Shown one piece after another: positions 1-7,305 of a stretch of 64,000 bases of DNA. The translations under genes and the position numbers were made by a program. The stretch is from Hyphomonas sp. CY54-11-8 (GTDB lineage Bacteria > Pseudomonadota > Alphaproteobacteria > Caulobacterales > Hyphomonadaceae): assembly GCF_000682735.1 (NCBI RefSeq), contig NZ_AWFD01000023.1, positions 1 to 64,000 of the forward strand, in the 5' to 3' direction. A model generated the notes under the pieces. That model searched no databases. It worked only from the letters and a program-made list of their open reading frames with translations, and had not been told where the DNA came from. The first letter of the stretch is position 1; each line of letters starts with the position of its first letter.

Positions 1-216
1 GCCCGAGCCCTACTCGATTGGACGCAGCCCAAGCTGGCCGAAGTCGCGAAGCTCTCAGTGCCGACCATACGTCGGATGGAGAGTGACCGTGGGCCTTCAG
101 CTAGCACAGAGGCCAATGTCGAGGCAGTGCGTCGCGCGCTGGAAGAAGGAGGAGTAGTCTTTCTTGATCCCGAGAATTGCAAGGACGGCGGCGCGGGCGT
201 CCGATTGAGAAAATAG
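1..216 (+). CDS. XRE-family helix-turn-helix regulator, C-terminal 71 residues (5' end outside window)
   Basis: The frame is open from the first base to a TAG at 214-216. The visible part begins ARALLDWTQPKLAEVAKLS, then VPTIRRMESDRG, which is the second half of a Cro/C1-type helix-turn-helix (LAEVA..S..TIRRME). It is followed by an amphipathic stretch ending in FLDPENC and GGAGVRLRK. That C-terminal tail is typical of short (about 75-110 aa) XRE regulators common in Rhizobiales and relatives, so only the N-terminus should be missing. The gene lies on the same strand as the DUF262 cassette, with a 313-bp gap. It could control the cassette or belong to another island module to the left; nothing visible decides this. 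The HTH assignment is good, the partner is unknown. Confidence 0.75.
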   Translation, partial: ARALLDWTQPKLAEVAKLSVPTIRRMESDRGPSASTEANVEAVRRALEEGGVVFLDPENCKDGGAGVRLRK

Positions 217-529
217 GAGTGGGACCGATTTCGAACAGGGCTCAGACTGGAGCCGTATTTCTTGCCGCCGCAGCCTCACCTTGTTCCTGATTGGCGACAG
301 ATCCGCGCCAGCGGCTCTTCTGAAGGCACTCTCCGTCTTGAACAGTTGCGAATTAGAGACGGCGTAGGAGCTGCTCTTGGATCACATCAGTTCAGCACTC
401 AGCTTGTCGCACCCACTGCACGCATGCCATGCGTTAGATCTCACCACCCAAGATGGTCGTCGTTAACCACTTCTGCTTATATTTTAAAATGCACACGATG
501 ATTGAGCTGATTTTGGAATCGTAATCGCA
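217..529. other. Intergenic region upstream of the DUF262 cassette
   Basis: These 313 bases contain no convincing gene: the one longer frame (262-501, plus) has no family resemblance and poor codon use. The last ~60 bases turn AT-rich (around 475-495, with TATATT followed by TTAAAAT), a plausible place for the -10 region of the promoter driving the cassette. No strong Shine-Dalgarno precedes the ATG at 530. I see no obvious C-box or terminator. Confidence 0.4.
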
Positions 530-1618
530 ATGGCAAGACAAAGACCTACACCGGAAAATGTTCGAGCGGCTGAAGAAGCAATTTCTCTGGTATCGCGGCA
601 AGTCAAATTCACGATCGCCGAATATCCAATCTCTCTCTATGTGGAACGCTTCAAAAGCGACACGGACGACAGATATTTTGTTCCAGAATATCAGCGTAAC
701 CTGTCTTGGAATCCATCTCAGCAATCTGAATTCATAGAATCGCTGATCGTTGGGCTGCCTGTCCCTTTTCTATTCTTCTACCAGACGATGGACGGTCGGA
801 TGGAGATTGTCGACGGCTCCCAGCGTATGAGGGCCATGCGCGCCTTTCTTAGAGAGAATCTGGTTCTTCACGACCTAGCGCTTGTGCCCGAACTGGAAGG
901 CTTCACGTTCGCTGACCTTCCACACGAAAGGCAGAATAAACTTGAGGACGTCACGATACGAACAATAGTGCTAGACACCAGCACAGACCCCGCGACGAGG
1001 GCCGAAATGTTTGCGAGGATCAACAAGGGCGGAACCGAAGCAAACGAAGCCGAAATTCGGCGTGGCTCACTCCCGGGCCCGGTGACATCCCTGATTCGTG
1101 AACTCGCAGAGCACCCAAATTTCGTTGCATTAACCCCATTTACCCCAAAGGCCGTCCTTAGCCGCGAACGCGAAGAACTAATAACCAGGTTTTTCGCTTA
1201 TACCGAGACGTATGATACTCAAGATCGTCCGTTTGCGAATTACCGGGATCGCCCGAAAAAATACCTCTACGAATACTTAGAGCGAGCGAATCGCGAAGCA
1301 AATGAGAATCCTCAATTGGTGGACCGCCTGCGGGAAGAGTTTCTGCGCGTTCTCGACTTTGTAGATCGCTCATTCTCGCTCGGCTTCCGCAAATCGGCTG
1401 CAGCACGAACAGTACCTCGCGTACGGTTCGAAGCGATCGCCGTTGGAACGGCGCTCGCGCTCCGCGAGGAACCCGGTCTAGCACCAGCTCCCGAGCTCGT
1501 CTCCGAACGCATGGAGGCTGCTGAGTTTGACAAGCTTGTAGTTTCGGATGGAGCTAATGTCCGCTCCAAACTGGTTGGAAGAATCGAATTGGTAAGGGAC
1601 GCATTGTTGGGACAATGA
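530..1618 (+). CDS. DUF262 (GmrS/SspE N-domain-like) protein, first gene of a putative defence cassette
   Basis: The 362-aa protein carries hallmark DUF262 motifs: VPEYQRNLSW at residues 51-60, GLPVPFLFFYQ near 75-85, and EIVDGSQR with the core D95-G-S-Q-R99. DUF262 is a ParB/Srx-fold domain. In SspE, GmrSD and BrxU it binds or hydrolyses NTPs through a DGQQR-type motif and senses DNA modification. Those relatives carry a C-terminal DUF1524 HNH nuclease; here the C-terminal ~200 residues show no H-N-H/DH-containing DUF1524 signature, so the nuclease activity is apparently elsewhere, plausibly in the next gene. The stop overlaps the next start by 4 bases (ATGA), implying translational coupling. 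Base composition is lower in GC than the core genes. Family assignment is firm; role in anti-phage defence is inference from partners and island location. Confidence 0.85.
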   Translation: MARQRPTPENVRAAEEAISLVSRQVKFTIAEYPISLYVERFKSDTDDRYFVPEYQRNLSWNPSQQSEFIESLIVGLPVPFLFFYQTMDGRMEIVDGSQRMRAMRAFLRENLVLHDLALVPELEGFTFADLPHERQNKLEDVTIRTIVLDTSTDPATRAEMFARINKGGTEANEAEIRRGSLPGPVTSLIRELAEHPNFVALTPFTPKAVLSREREELITRFFAYTETYDTQDRPFANYRDRPKKYLYEYLERANREANENPQLVDRLREEFLRVLDFVDRSFSLGFRKSAAARTVPRVRFEAIAVGTALALREEPGLAPAPELVSERMEAAEFDKLVVSDGANVRSKLVGRIELVRDALLGQ

Positions 1619-2334
1619 ACGGATTGACCACTGAACTCGACGATAGACGTGAGGAATTTGATACACACCACTTGTTGGCTCATGCCTTGGAAGCGCGCCT
1701 CGTTGAGGGCGAACCGCTGTCACTCGGCAGTGTGGCTCTGTCAGCACGCCATGTCAGTACCCTCAAGTCCGGCCTGATCGTCCATCTATACAATGTGGAA
1801 GAAGCAATCATGTCCCGAATCGTTCGCCAATTTGGCGAAGCGATCCGATCTTCGACTCCCCGAACTTGGACCGAAAACACTCTCCGAGAATGGCTGCGCG
1901 CGAGTGCTTTGATAACCACAGAAGGCAGCGAAGACACACGACTGCAGGCCGCACACCGCACATTTGCCGCCCTCGTTTTCGAGCAAGGACTAGAACCTAA
2001 AGACCCCAAAAAGCCGTCGGGCACTTGGTCGGACAAACTTATCTACCGTTTTGCAGAGCGGCTCGGAGTTGACTTGAATTACCCACCCGAGCTGTATCGT
2101 CAGCTGCAACCAGAGCCACACTGGGGAGACCAAAGCCCACTTGAATTTCTTGCGGAACGTCGCAATGCCCTTGCTCACGGACGCCAATCATTCGAAACAG
2201 GCGCCCGCAACCTCACTCTTGAGAGAATCCGCGAACTCGCTGATGTCACGTTCGAATTTCTATCCCACACCATCATTGGTTTCGAAACTCACTTGAACGG
2301 CAATTTGCACCTAAGGCCCGTAGATGTCGCTTAG
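1615..2334 (+). CDS. HEPN-like nuclease (MAE_28990/MAE_18760 type), second gene of the cassette
   Basis: The 239-aa protein is mostly helical and contains, near the C-terminus, FLAERRNALAHG, with R183, N184 and H188. This is the R-N-x3-H (Rx4-6H) active-site motif of HEPN ribonucleases found in toxins and abortive-infection systems. The overall layout resembles the MAE_28990/MAE_18760 HEPN family, which has been reported near restriction-modification genes. It overlaps the DUF262 stop by 4 bases and the methyltransferase start by 11, so the three proteins are probably made in fixed proportion. A plausible role is the effector that cuts RNA (or nucleic acid) when the DUF262 protein detects foreign or unmethylated DNA; this is inference. 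The motif itself is directly visible. Confidence 0.75.
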   Translation: MNGLTTELDDRREEFDTHHLLAHALEARLVEGEPLSLGSVALSARHVSTLKSGLIVHLYNVEEAIMSRIVRQFGEAIRSSTPRTWTENTLREWLRASALITTEGSEDTRLQAAHRTFAALVFEQGLEPKDPKKPSGTWSDKLIYRFAERLGVDLNYPPELYRQLQPEPHWGDQSPLEFLAERRNALAHGRQSFETGARNLTLERIRELADVTFEFLSHTIIGFETHLNGNLHLRPVDVA

Positions 2335-3379
2335 ATCTGAAATCTCTGCCGTCGATCTGTTCTGTGGAGCTGGAGGTCTGACCCATGGGCTTGAGCGCGC
2401 AGGCGTAAAGGTCAATCTTGGCGTCGATATCGACCCAGCCTGCGAACATCCTTTCAAGACAAATAACCGCGGCCGGTTTCTGCGGTCAGACGTTAACACA
2501 CTCGCACCATCGACCATTGCCGCCGCGTTTGACGAGGGTGCAGTTACGATGCTCGCCGGTTGCGCCCCATGCCAGCCATTTTCTACTTATTCAAGAGCTT
2601 CAAAAAAATCGAAACGCGAATCCTCTCTCCCCGCAAATGACGAGTGGCAACTGGTTAAGCGCTTTGGCGATCTCGTTACCGAGCTAAAGCCGGATTTGGT
2701 CACAATGGAAAATGTGCCGCCACTTTCTGACCAGCCAGTGTTTCAGACTCTCCTGCAGCAATTGAGCGACTACAGCGTCGACTTCAAGATAATCGACTGT
2801 CCAACCATAGGGCTTCCTCAGCGCCGCAAGCGACTGGTGCTGGTCGCCTCCCGCCTTGGTCCTATCAGTCTTCCAAACTTCGATGCACCCCAAACAAGCG
2901 TGAGGGATGCAATCGGCAACCTCCCTTCACTCATGGCTGGCGAAGTAGATCCCGGTGACAGGCTTCACCGCGCCAGTAGGTTGAGCGAGCTAAACCTGCG
3001 TCGAATCAAGGCATCCAAGCCAGGCGGCACGTGGCGGGATTGGCCCGATGCTTTGCGAGCGAAGTGTCATGTCAAGGATACCGGCGCAACCTATCCATCT
3101 GTTTATGGTCGAATGACTTGGGATGAACCTTCCCCCACCATCACTACTCAGTGCTTTGGATACGGAAATGGCCGCTTTGGTCATCCAGAACAACACCGCG
3201 CGATCACCTTAAGAGAGGCAGCCATGTTGCAAGGCTTTCCGCGCAATTATGAATTTGTTCCTGCGGACGAACCTGTAAGTTTCGCTAAACTCGGCAGGCT
3301 GATTGGCAATGCAGTTCCGGTGAAGCTTGGCGAAGTGATCGGAATCCTAATGCGCGATCATGTAAAGAGTGCATGCTGA
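2324..3379 (+). CDS. DNA (cytosine-5-)-methyltransferase, third gene of the cassette
   Basis: This 351-aa protein has the full ordered set of m5C methyltransferase motifs. Motif I is DLFCGAGGLTHG (11-22). Motif IV is GCAPCQPFS (79-87), with catalytic Cys83. Motif VI is MENVPP (128-133). Motif VIII is QRRKRLVL (166-173). Motif IX follows the pattern SPTITT...HPEQHRAITLREAAMLQGFP, and motif X is GNAVP (328-332). The target-recognition region between VIII and IX is short, so the target is probably a short palindrome, but it cannot be read from sequence. It would transfer a methyl group from S-adenosylmethionine to C5 of cytosine. Position downstream of and overlapping the HEPN gene suggests it protects self DNA or supplies the mark that the DUF262 protein reads. 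No classical restriction endonuclease gene accompanies it in the window. Confidence 0.93.
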   Translation: MSLRSEISAVDLFCGAGGLTHGLERAGVKVNLGVDIDPACEHPFKTNNRGRFLRSDVNTLAPSTIAAAFDEGAVTMLAGCAPCQPFSTYSRASKKSKRESSLPANDEWQLVKRFGDLVTELKPDLVTMENVPPLSDQPVFQTLLQQLSDYSVDFKIIDCPTIGLPQRRKRLVLVASRLGPISLPNFDAPQTSVRDAIGNLPSLMAGEVDPGDRLHRASRLSELNLRRIKASKPGGTWRDWPDALRAKCHVKDTGATYPSVYGRMTWDEPSPTITTQCFGYGNGRFGHPEQHRAITLREAAMLQGFPRNYEFVPADEPVSFAKLGRLIGNAVPVKLGEVIGILMRDHVKSAC

Positions 3380-3414
3380 TCGCTATCCATCTTCATGCGA
3401 ACTATTATGAAATT

Positions 3415-4635
3415 TTAGGTACGCTCCCCGAATAGTGCCACCCCCAACCAGCTATCAATCGCCTCTGCCACATCCCTTTTCAGATCCGCATACTCCGCCC
3501 GGATATAGTGCTTGCGGGCAACGCTTGCTGTCTGACCATGATTGTGCCAGATATCCAACCAGCGCTCATCGATCCCGGCATCGATAAGATGAGTCTTCAT
3601 CGTCCGGCGCAGGTCGCGCGGGTTCCATTCTGGAAACTCGAGCTTGCAGTTCAGTCGCTTGGCCGCCCGTGAGATCGCAGCAATGGTTAGCGGTTCGTCC
3701 GGGTTCCGAGGATTGGACATGAGGTACGGCGAACGCGGATGGGAGCGCTCCAGGCATCGTTCGACTAAAGGGGCCGCTGTTGAGGTGATAGGTAACTGGT
3801 GTGATTTGCCGTTCTTGGTCTCCGGTAGGGCCAGCCATCCATCACGCCAATTGTCGGCCAAGCTCGTTGCGACCTCCGTCACCCGAAGTCCGCCCATGGC
3901 GATCATCAGTTTCAGAACGCGATGCGTCGGGTGGTTCTCGTCCAGCGCCTGCCAGAGCGTCCTGAGCTCGTCGTTCGAGAGGAAACGATCGCCTGGTCTT
4001 CCGCGCGGCACTGTCGGCAACTGCTCGGCAATATTGGAGGCAATGCCATAGTCCCTGGCACTTCCTCGAAAATCGTAGCGGTTCTTCACCGCCCATTTCC
4101 AGGCAGTGACGATGTAGGATCGAAGGTGTGCTGCGTATCCCGGGCTGCGCGCATAGCTTTCCGCCATCCAGGCCTGCAGGTCCTGGATGGTCACATCTCC
4201 GGCGCGCGGCATGCCTCCATGGCGCGCCACGAGAAACGGAAGCAAGGCGTATTTGCCATCAATCAGGACGCCTCGCACGCGCCCCGCCGAGGCGACACCT
4301 CGGCTCTTCATGTCGGCAACATAGTCCTCGAAGAAACTGGCCGCAGAGGCAGAAACCGCATCGGCCAGTTCCTCCGTTCGCGCAGCTGGAGTTGGCGCAA
4401 GCGCGCGCTTCTGCCGGAACTCCCCTGCCCGGACTCTCGCCTCTCGCAAGCCGATTTCCGGATAGGCGCCTATTCGGACCCGGACTGTCTTGCCGTCCAG
4501 CTTTCGCACCGCTGAAAATGTCTTCGCGCCGGTCTTGGCCACCCTCACTTTCAGGCAGGATTCGATCGTATCGGAATACTCGCCTGGGTCGGTCACAGCC
4601 GAAAGCCAAGTGTCGGTAAGGCGAAGTTTCCCCAC
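3415..4635 (-). CDS. Tyrosine recombinase / integrase of the genomic island
   Basis: The 406-aa protein has an N-terminal arm-type DNA-binding domain (basic, residues 1-75: TFSAVRKLDGKTVRVRIG, EIGLREAR). A SAM-like core-binding domain follows at about 95-185, then a C-terminal catalytic domain. Catalytic residues visible are R251 (GGLRVTE), R343 in NPRDLRRT (an R replaces the first H of HxxR, as in several P4-like integrases), H366 in WHNHGQ, and nucleophile Tyr377 in KHYIRA. The start is GTG at 4635, preceded by GGAGG ten bases upstream. It ends 35 bases from the methyltransferase stop, tail to tail. Its 5' end points at the tRNA-Arg gene 100 bases away, the standard arrangement for an element integrated in a tRNA 3' end. 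Confidence 0.93.
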   Translation of the reverse strand: MGKLRLTDTWLSAVTDPGEYSDTIESCLKVRVAKTGAKTFSAVRKLDGKTVRVRIGAYPEIGLREARVRAGEFRQKRALAPTPAARTEELADAVSASAASFFEDYVADMKSRGVASAGRVRGVLIDGKYALLPFLVARHGGMPRAGDVTIQDLQAWMAESYARSPGYAAHLRSYIVTAWKWAVKNRYDFRGSARDYGIASNIAEQLPTVPRGRPGDRFLSNDELRTLWQALDENHPTHRVLKLMIAMGGLRVTEVATSLADNWRDGWLALPETKNGKSHQLPITSTAAPLVERCLERSHPRSPYLMSNPRNPDEPLTIAAISRAAKRLNCKLEFPEWNPRDLRRTMKTHLIDAGIDERWLDIWHNHGQTASVARKHYIRAEYADLKRDVAEAIDSWLGVALFGERT

Positions 4636-4734
4636 GGTTTTTTAGCCTCCGGTTACCGTATAGTTACCACGGAGCCATTTGTGAGCAAGAGCTAACTTTT
4701 AAGTTATTATAATTCATTGTTTTTAAAGTATTTT

Positions 4735-4760
4735 TGGCGATCCCGACGCGATTCGAACGC
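4735..4760. other. Probable attachment site (right end of island) in the tRNA-Arg 3' end
   Basis: Integrases of this type use the 3' half of a tRNA as attB. Here the T-arm/acceptor half of tRNA-Arg faces the integrase and the island-side DNA (4636-4734) is distinctly AT-rich. The matching direct repeat should lie beyond the left edge of the window, so exact boundaries of the core cannot be fixed. Confidence 0.5.
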
Positions 4761-4811
4761 GTGACCTACAGATTAGGAATCTGTTGCTCTATCCTGCTGA
4801 GCTACGGGACC
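4735..4811 (-). tRNA. tRNA-Arg (anticodon CCT)
   Basis: On the minus strand the 77-nt sequence folds as a cloverleaf. The acceptor GGTCCCG (5' end at 4811) pairs with CGGGATC, with one G.U pair. The D-arm is AGCTCAGCAGGATAGAGC. The anticodon stem ACAGA/TCTGT holds the loop TTCCTAA with anticodon CCT (decodes AGG). The T-arm contains GTTCGAATC, and the discriminator G is followed by a genome-encoded CCA at 4735-4737. AGG is a rare codon here, and tRNA-Arg(CCT) genes are frequent integration sites, consistent with the neighbouring integrase. Confidence 0.96.
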
Positions 4812-4822
4812 GTCGGGAGGGA

Positions 4823-4851
4823 CCTATAAGCCAATTGGCCGAAGGGTTGAA
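4823..4851 (-). promoter_or_regulatory. Putative sigma-70-type promoter of tRNA-Arg
   Basis: Reading the minus strand there is TTCAAC (4846-4851) and TATAGG (4823-4828) separated by 17 bases, with the tRNA 5' end 11 bases further. Spacing and position fit a housekeeping promoter; the -35 is a weak match. Confidence 0.45.
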
Positions 4852-4857
4852 CCCGGT

Positions 4858-5178
4858 TTGATGGCTGGCGGCAGTCGCCCGGCATGCCAGGATATTCCGG
4901 ACAGGCACCGGTTTCTCCTCCTCTTCGTCTGGCTCTTCCACCTGGACCTGCTTGCCGCCTGCGCCAAGCCGCATCCGCTGGATGCTCTACTGCCGGGTGA
5001 GCATGGCCGCGAGGCGCGAGTCATCGATGGCGACGCGCTGGTGCTCGCGCGGGGCTATATGAAGGACGGCCGGATGGAAGTGACCCACCGGCTGAACTTT
5101 CAGGTGCTGCCGCCTTCGCCGCCCCCCCTCTCCGGCCTGAACGCCACCCGCTTGACCCTGCCGCCGGGGCGGGACTAG
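4858..5178 (+). CDS. Hypothetical protein, possible short lipoprotein
   Basis: This 106-codon frame has the high third-position GC of the core genes, which supports coding. A hydrophobic stretch FLLLFVWLF precedes LLAAC, resembling a lipobox. A later segment reads ARVIDGDALVLARG, reminiscent of the first strand of staphylococcal-nuclease folds (VIDGDT), but the rest of that domain is absent. I do not recognise a family. The TAG stop overlaps a possible GTG at 5178, upstream of mmcB, so the two could be coupled. There is no clear ribosome-binding site before 4858, and the true start may be further in. It could be a decayed gene fragment. Confidence 0.35.
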   Translation: MMAGGSRPACQDIPDRHRFLLLFVWLFHLDLLAACAKPHPLDALLPGEHGREARVIDGDALVLARGYMKDGRMEVTHRLNFQVLPPSPPPLSGLNATRLTLPPGRD

Positions 5179-5210
5179 TGTGGCCAGAACAATACCGGAA
5201 CACGACTCGC

Positions 5211-5696
5211 ATGCCCGACGGCGCCGACACGACCGAAGACCTTGCCCGCGCGGCCGCGATTGCCCGCGGATCGCTGCGTCTGCTGGCGGATCTGAGCCTC
5301 TGCGGCATCCAGGAAATGACCCTCGCCAACAATCGTCGGGCGGACATTGCCGCCATTGGCCCGGGCGGCGAGATCTGGATCGTGGAGATCAAATCCGGCG
5401 TGCCGGATTTCCAGTCCGATGCTAAATGGCCGGAATACATGCCCTTCTGCGACCGGTTCTGGTTCGCCGTCGATCATGACTTTCCCCAGGCGCTGATCCC
5501 CGAAGAGGCGGGCCTGATCGTAGCCGATGCCTTCGGGGCGGCGGTCATTCGGGAGGCCCCGACGGACAAGCTCTCCCCTGCCCGGCGCAAGGCTGTGACC
5601 CTTCGCCTTGCCCGCCTTGCGGCGATGCGGCTTTCTGCAGCGGCGGATGCAGGCTGGACGGCGAGCGAAGCAGCGCTTACTTCCAGCGGCCTATGA
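5211..5696 (+). CDS. mmcB: MmcB family DNA repair protein
   Basis: The 161-aa product matches the MmcB (DUF1052) family, a PD-(D/E)XK-like fold linked in Caulobacter to SOS mutagenesis with ImuAB-DnaE2. Visible landmarks are EMTLANNRRADIAAIGPGGE followed by IWIVEIKSG (a D...ExK nuclease-like core), then DAKWPEY, FCDRFWFAV, FPQALIPEEAGLIVADAFG and the tail ARRKAVTLRLARLAAMRL. The ATG at 5211 was chosen over the upstream in-frame GTG at 5178 because family members begin about here. The stop overlaps the next gene by 4 bases (ATGA). No imuA, imuB or dnaE2 gene is present in the window. Confidence 0.88.
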   Translation: MPDGADTTEDLARAAAIARGSLRLLADLSLCGIQEMTLANNRRADIAAIGPGGEIWIVEIKSGVPDFQSDAKWPEYMPFCDRFWFAVDHDFPQALIPEEAGLIVADAFGAAVIREAPTDKLSPARRKAVTLRLARLAAMRLSAAADAGWTASEAALTSSGL

Positions 5697-6154
5697 GCCA
5701 CGCTTATCCCCTTGGAAAAACCCTCGACGCCGCCTTGTCCAAGGTGGCCCCGGCCGCGCGCACGCTGGCCGAAGCTGAAGCGCTGGCGAAAACGCTGGAC
5801 GGCGAGCTGATCGTCGCTGAACTCGCGACCGACTGGCTAACGGTTTCCAACGAAGCCGCCGAGGCGATGTTCGCGCCCTCCGATGCGCTCGCCCATGGTC
5901 ATTTGCAGCGCTATGAGGACGACAAGGGCAACCCGGTCGTTGCCGTCACCTGGTGGAAACTGGCCGCGCCCGGCCAGGCGAAGGAGGCGCCGGCCAAGCC
6001 CTCCAAAAAAGAAGAGACCAAGGCCGCCGAACCGGCAGACCATACCGACGATCTCTATTTCCGCCGCGGCCGCACCAAGCCGTCGCGCCGGCGCTATGTC
6101 GATCCGCGGCAGCTGGACCTGTTCCGGCAGGCCAACAAGGACAACAAAGCCTAG
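5693..6154 (+). CDS. Conserved hypothetical protein, translationally coupled to mmcB
   Basis: This is a 153-aa protein with an alpha/beta N-terminal half (VSNEAAEAMFAPSD, NPVVAVTWWKL), then a Lys/Pro/Ala-rich linker (APAKPSKKEETKAAEPA), and a basic C-terminus ending PRQLDLFRQANKDNKA. The QLDLF motif near the end resembles a sliding-clamp (beta-clamp) binding pentapeptide (QxxLF/QLxLF). That would fit a partner of a DNA-repair protein, but this is inference. The start overlaps the mmcB stop by ATGA. Its stop overlaps the convergent ABA4-like gene stop at CTAG (6151-6154). Family unknown. Confidence 0.7.
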   Translation: MSHAYPLGKTLDAALSKVAPAARTLAEAEALAKTLDGELIVAELATDWLTVSNEAAEAMFAPSDALAHGHLQRYEDDKGNPVVAVTWWKLAAPGQAKEAPAKPSKKEETKAAEPADHTDDLYFRRGRTKPSRRRYVDPRQLDLFRQANKDNKA

Positions 6155-6600
6155 TCTTCGGCAAGGCTCCAGACGCCCTTGCCGCTGACCCGCCGCAGGA
6201 TGAGATAGAGCAACAGGCCGACCGGCCCGAACATCAGCGTGAAGAACAGGCTGGGCACGACCATCCAGTGCGGCACGCCCCGGCGCCGTGCATCGCGCGC
6301 TTCCCAAGCCCCGACGAACAAGTCGAAGACCAGATAATGCGACCAGCCGACAAGAATGCCGAGCGGATGGGAAAACAGCTGAGAGACGCCCGCCGCCGTG
6401 TTGAAGCTGCCACCTTCGGCGCCCATGCCGAGAAACATGTTCATTGTCAGGGTCACAATATAGAAAATGCCGAGCACCAACGGATAGAGCCCCGAATGCA
6501 CGACAAGGCGCGTGACGGCGGCGCCCGGTGCCAGTGCGAGCAAAAGCCAGGCCGGCAAGACCGCGAGATTGATGATCGTGTAGACCGTTTCATAGGTCAT
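6151..6600 (-). CDS. ABA4-like family membrane protein (DUF4281)
   Basis: The 149-aa product has about four membrane segments: IINLAVLPAWLLLALAPG, LYPLVLGIFYIVTLTMNMF, SHYLVFDLFVGAW and FFTLMFGPVGLLLYLIL. The ABA4 family signature is visible as GWSHYLVFDLFVGAWEARDARRR followed by FGPVGLLLYL. Plant ABA4 is needed for neoxanthin formation; the bacterial function is unknown. The ATG at 6600 is preceded by GGGAGGACACC, a strong ribosome-binding site, so this start is preferred over the in-frame ATG-less extension that runs to about 7014. It faces the MmcB-linked gene convergently. Confidence 0.8.
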   Translation of the reverse strand: MTYETVYTIINLAVLPAWLLLALAPGAAVTRLVVHSGLYPLVLGIFYIVTLTMNMFLGMGAEGGSFNTAAGVSQLFSHPLGILVGWSHYLVFDLFVGAWEARDARRRGVPHWMVVPSLFFTLMFGPVGLLLYLILRRVSGKGVWSLAED

Positions 6601-7014
6601 GGTGTCCTCCCTTTTTTTGAACACTGCGCCGGGATGGCTCATGCGGCAAGGTTTCTCCCAGCACATTTGCCCGGCATGGCGGAGGCCCTCCGGTGCGAGG
6701 AACTGAATTCGGAAGAGGGCTCGGCCAGGGCGGACCACGCACGCGCAGCCCATGATCATGCCGGACTGCGCGCCCACGCAGGCGGGCACATCACTGCGAA
6801 GGGCAGGATGCTCCCACGCCGCAAGGCGCGGGGCTTTATATGTGTAGGGAGTATCGGGCGGCGGGGCATCGGCCACATAGGTGAGCTCGATATTGCCAAA
6901 CAGTCGGTCGCCATCAGCGCATCCCGCCAAGTGCGCATGTGCCAGCGGACCACACGCAGCAGGTTCCAGACCAGCTATGACCAGAACACCGGCCAGACAT
7001 GATTGAAGAAGCAT
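6601..7014 (-). other. Open frame upstream of and in phase with the ABA4-like gene; possible short gene or remnant
   Basis: The frame of the ABA4-like gene stays open for another 138 codons upstream. This part starts with a hydrophobic segment (SCLAGVLVIAGLEPAAC) like a signal peptide. It contains six further cysteines and ends in MCWEKPCRMSHPG followed by an A7 run just before the ABA4 ribosome-binding site. The C-terminal pattern vaguely recalls small alphaproteobacterial proteins with a HExxH-like end, but the histidines are missing. It has no stop of its own, so it is either an extension, a gene that lost its stop, or chance. The remaining 7015-7305 holds no gene that I can see. Confidence 0.25.
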
Positions 7015-7305
7015 TGGCGATCAGGATGCATGGGCGGGAGGATGGCCCCCGCGTGAGCCTGTGGGATAGAGCGCCTTCTCCACGAGTTATCCCGGCAAAC
7101 GCGCAGGGCTTATCAGGGGTCCGGTCCTGCAACGGCCACACCGCATCTGGCTCCCGGATATTTGCGCCTCAAGGTCCGGGATGACACCGGAGCGGTGTGG
7201 GAGAGCGGGCCTTCATTCCAACGTCCCGGCCAGCCGCCCGTCCAATTGTCAGCCCCCACCCGGCTGTATAGATTGAGCGCAGAGAATCTGTTCGAGGGGG
7301 AAAAC

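Noticed and set aside
262-501. 79-codon frame upstream of the DUF262 gene
   Set aside because: No family pattern, no ribosome-binding site and unusual codon use; treated as intergenic.
1-3379. Classical type II or IV restriction endonuclease in the island
   Set aside because: None of the frames shows PD-(D/E)XK, HNH or PLD motifs; only the DUF262 and HEPN proteins accompany the methyltransferase.
5953-7002. 349-codon plus frame
   Set aside because: It lies antisense to the ABA4-like gene, its N-terminal part is a shifted frame of the hypothetical gene at 5693-6154, and it has no family-like pattern (charge-rich RQH/GQE strings typical of shadows).
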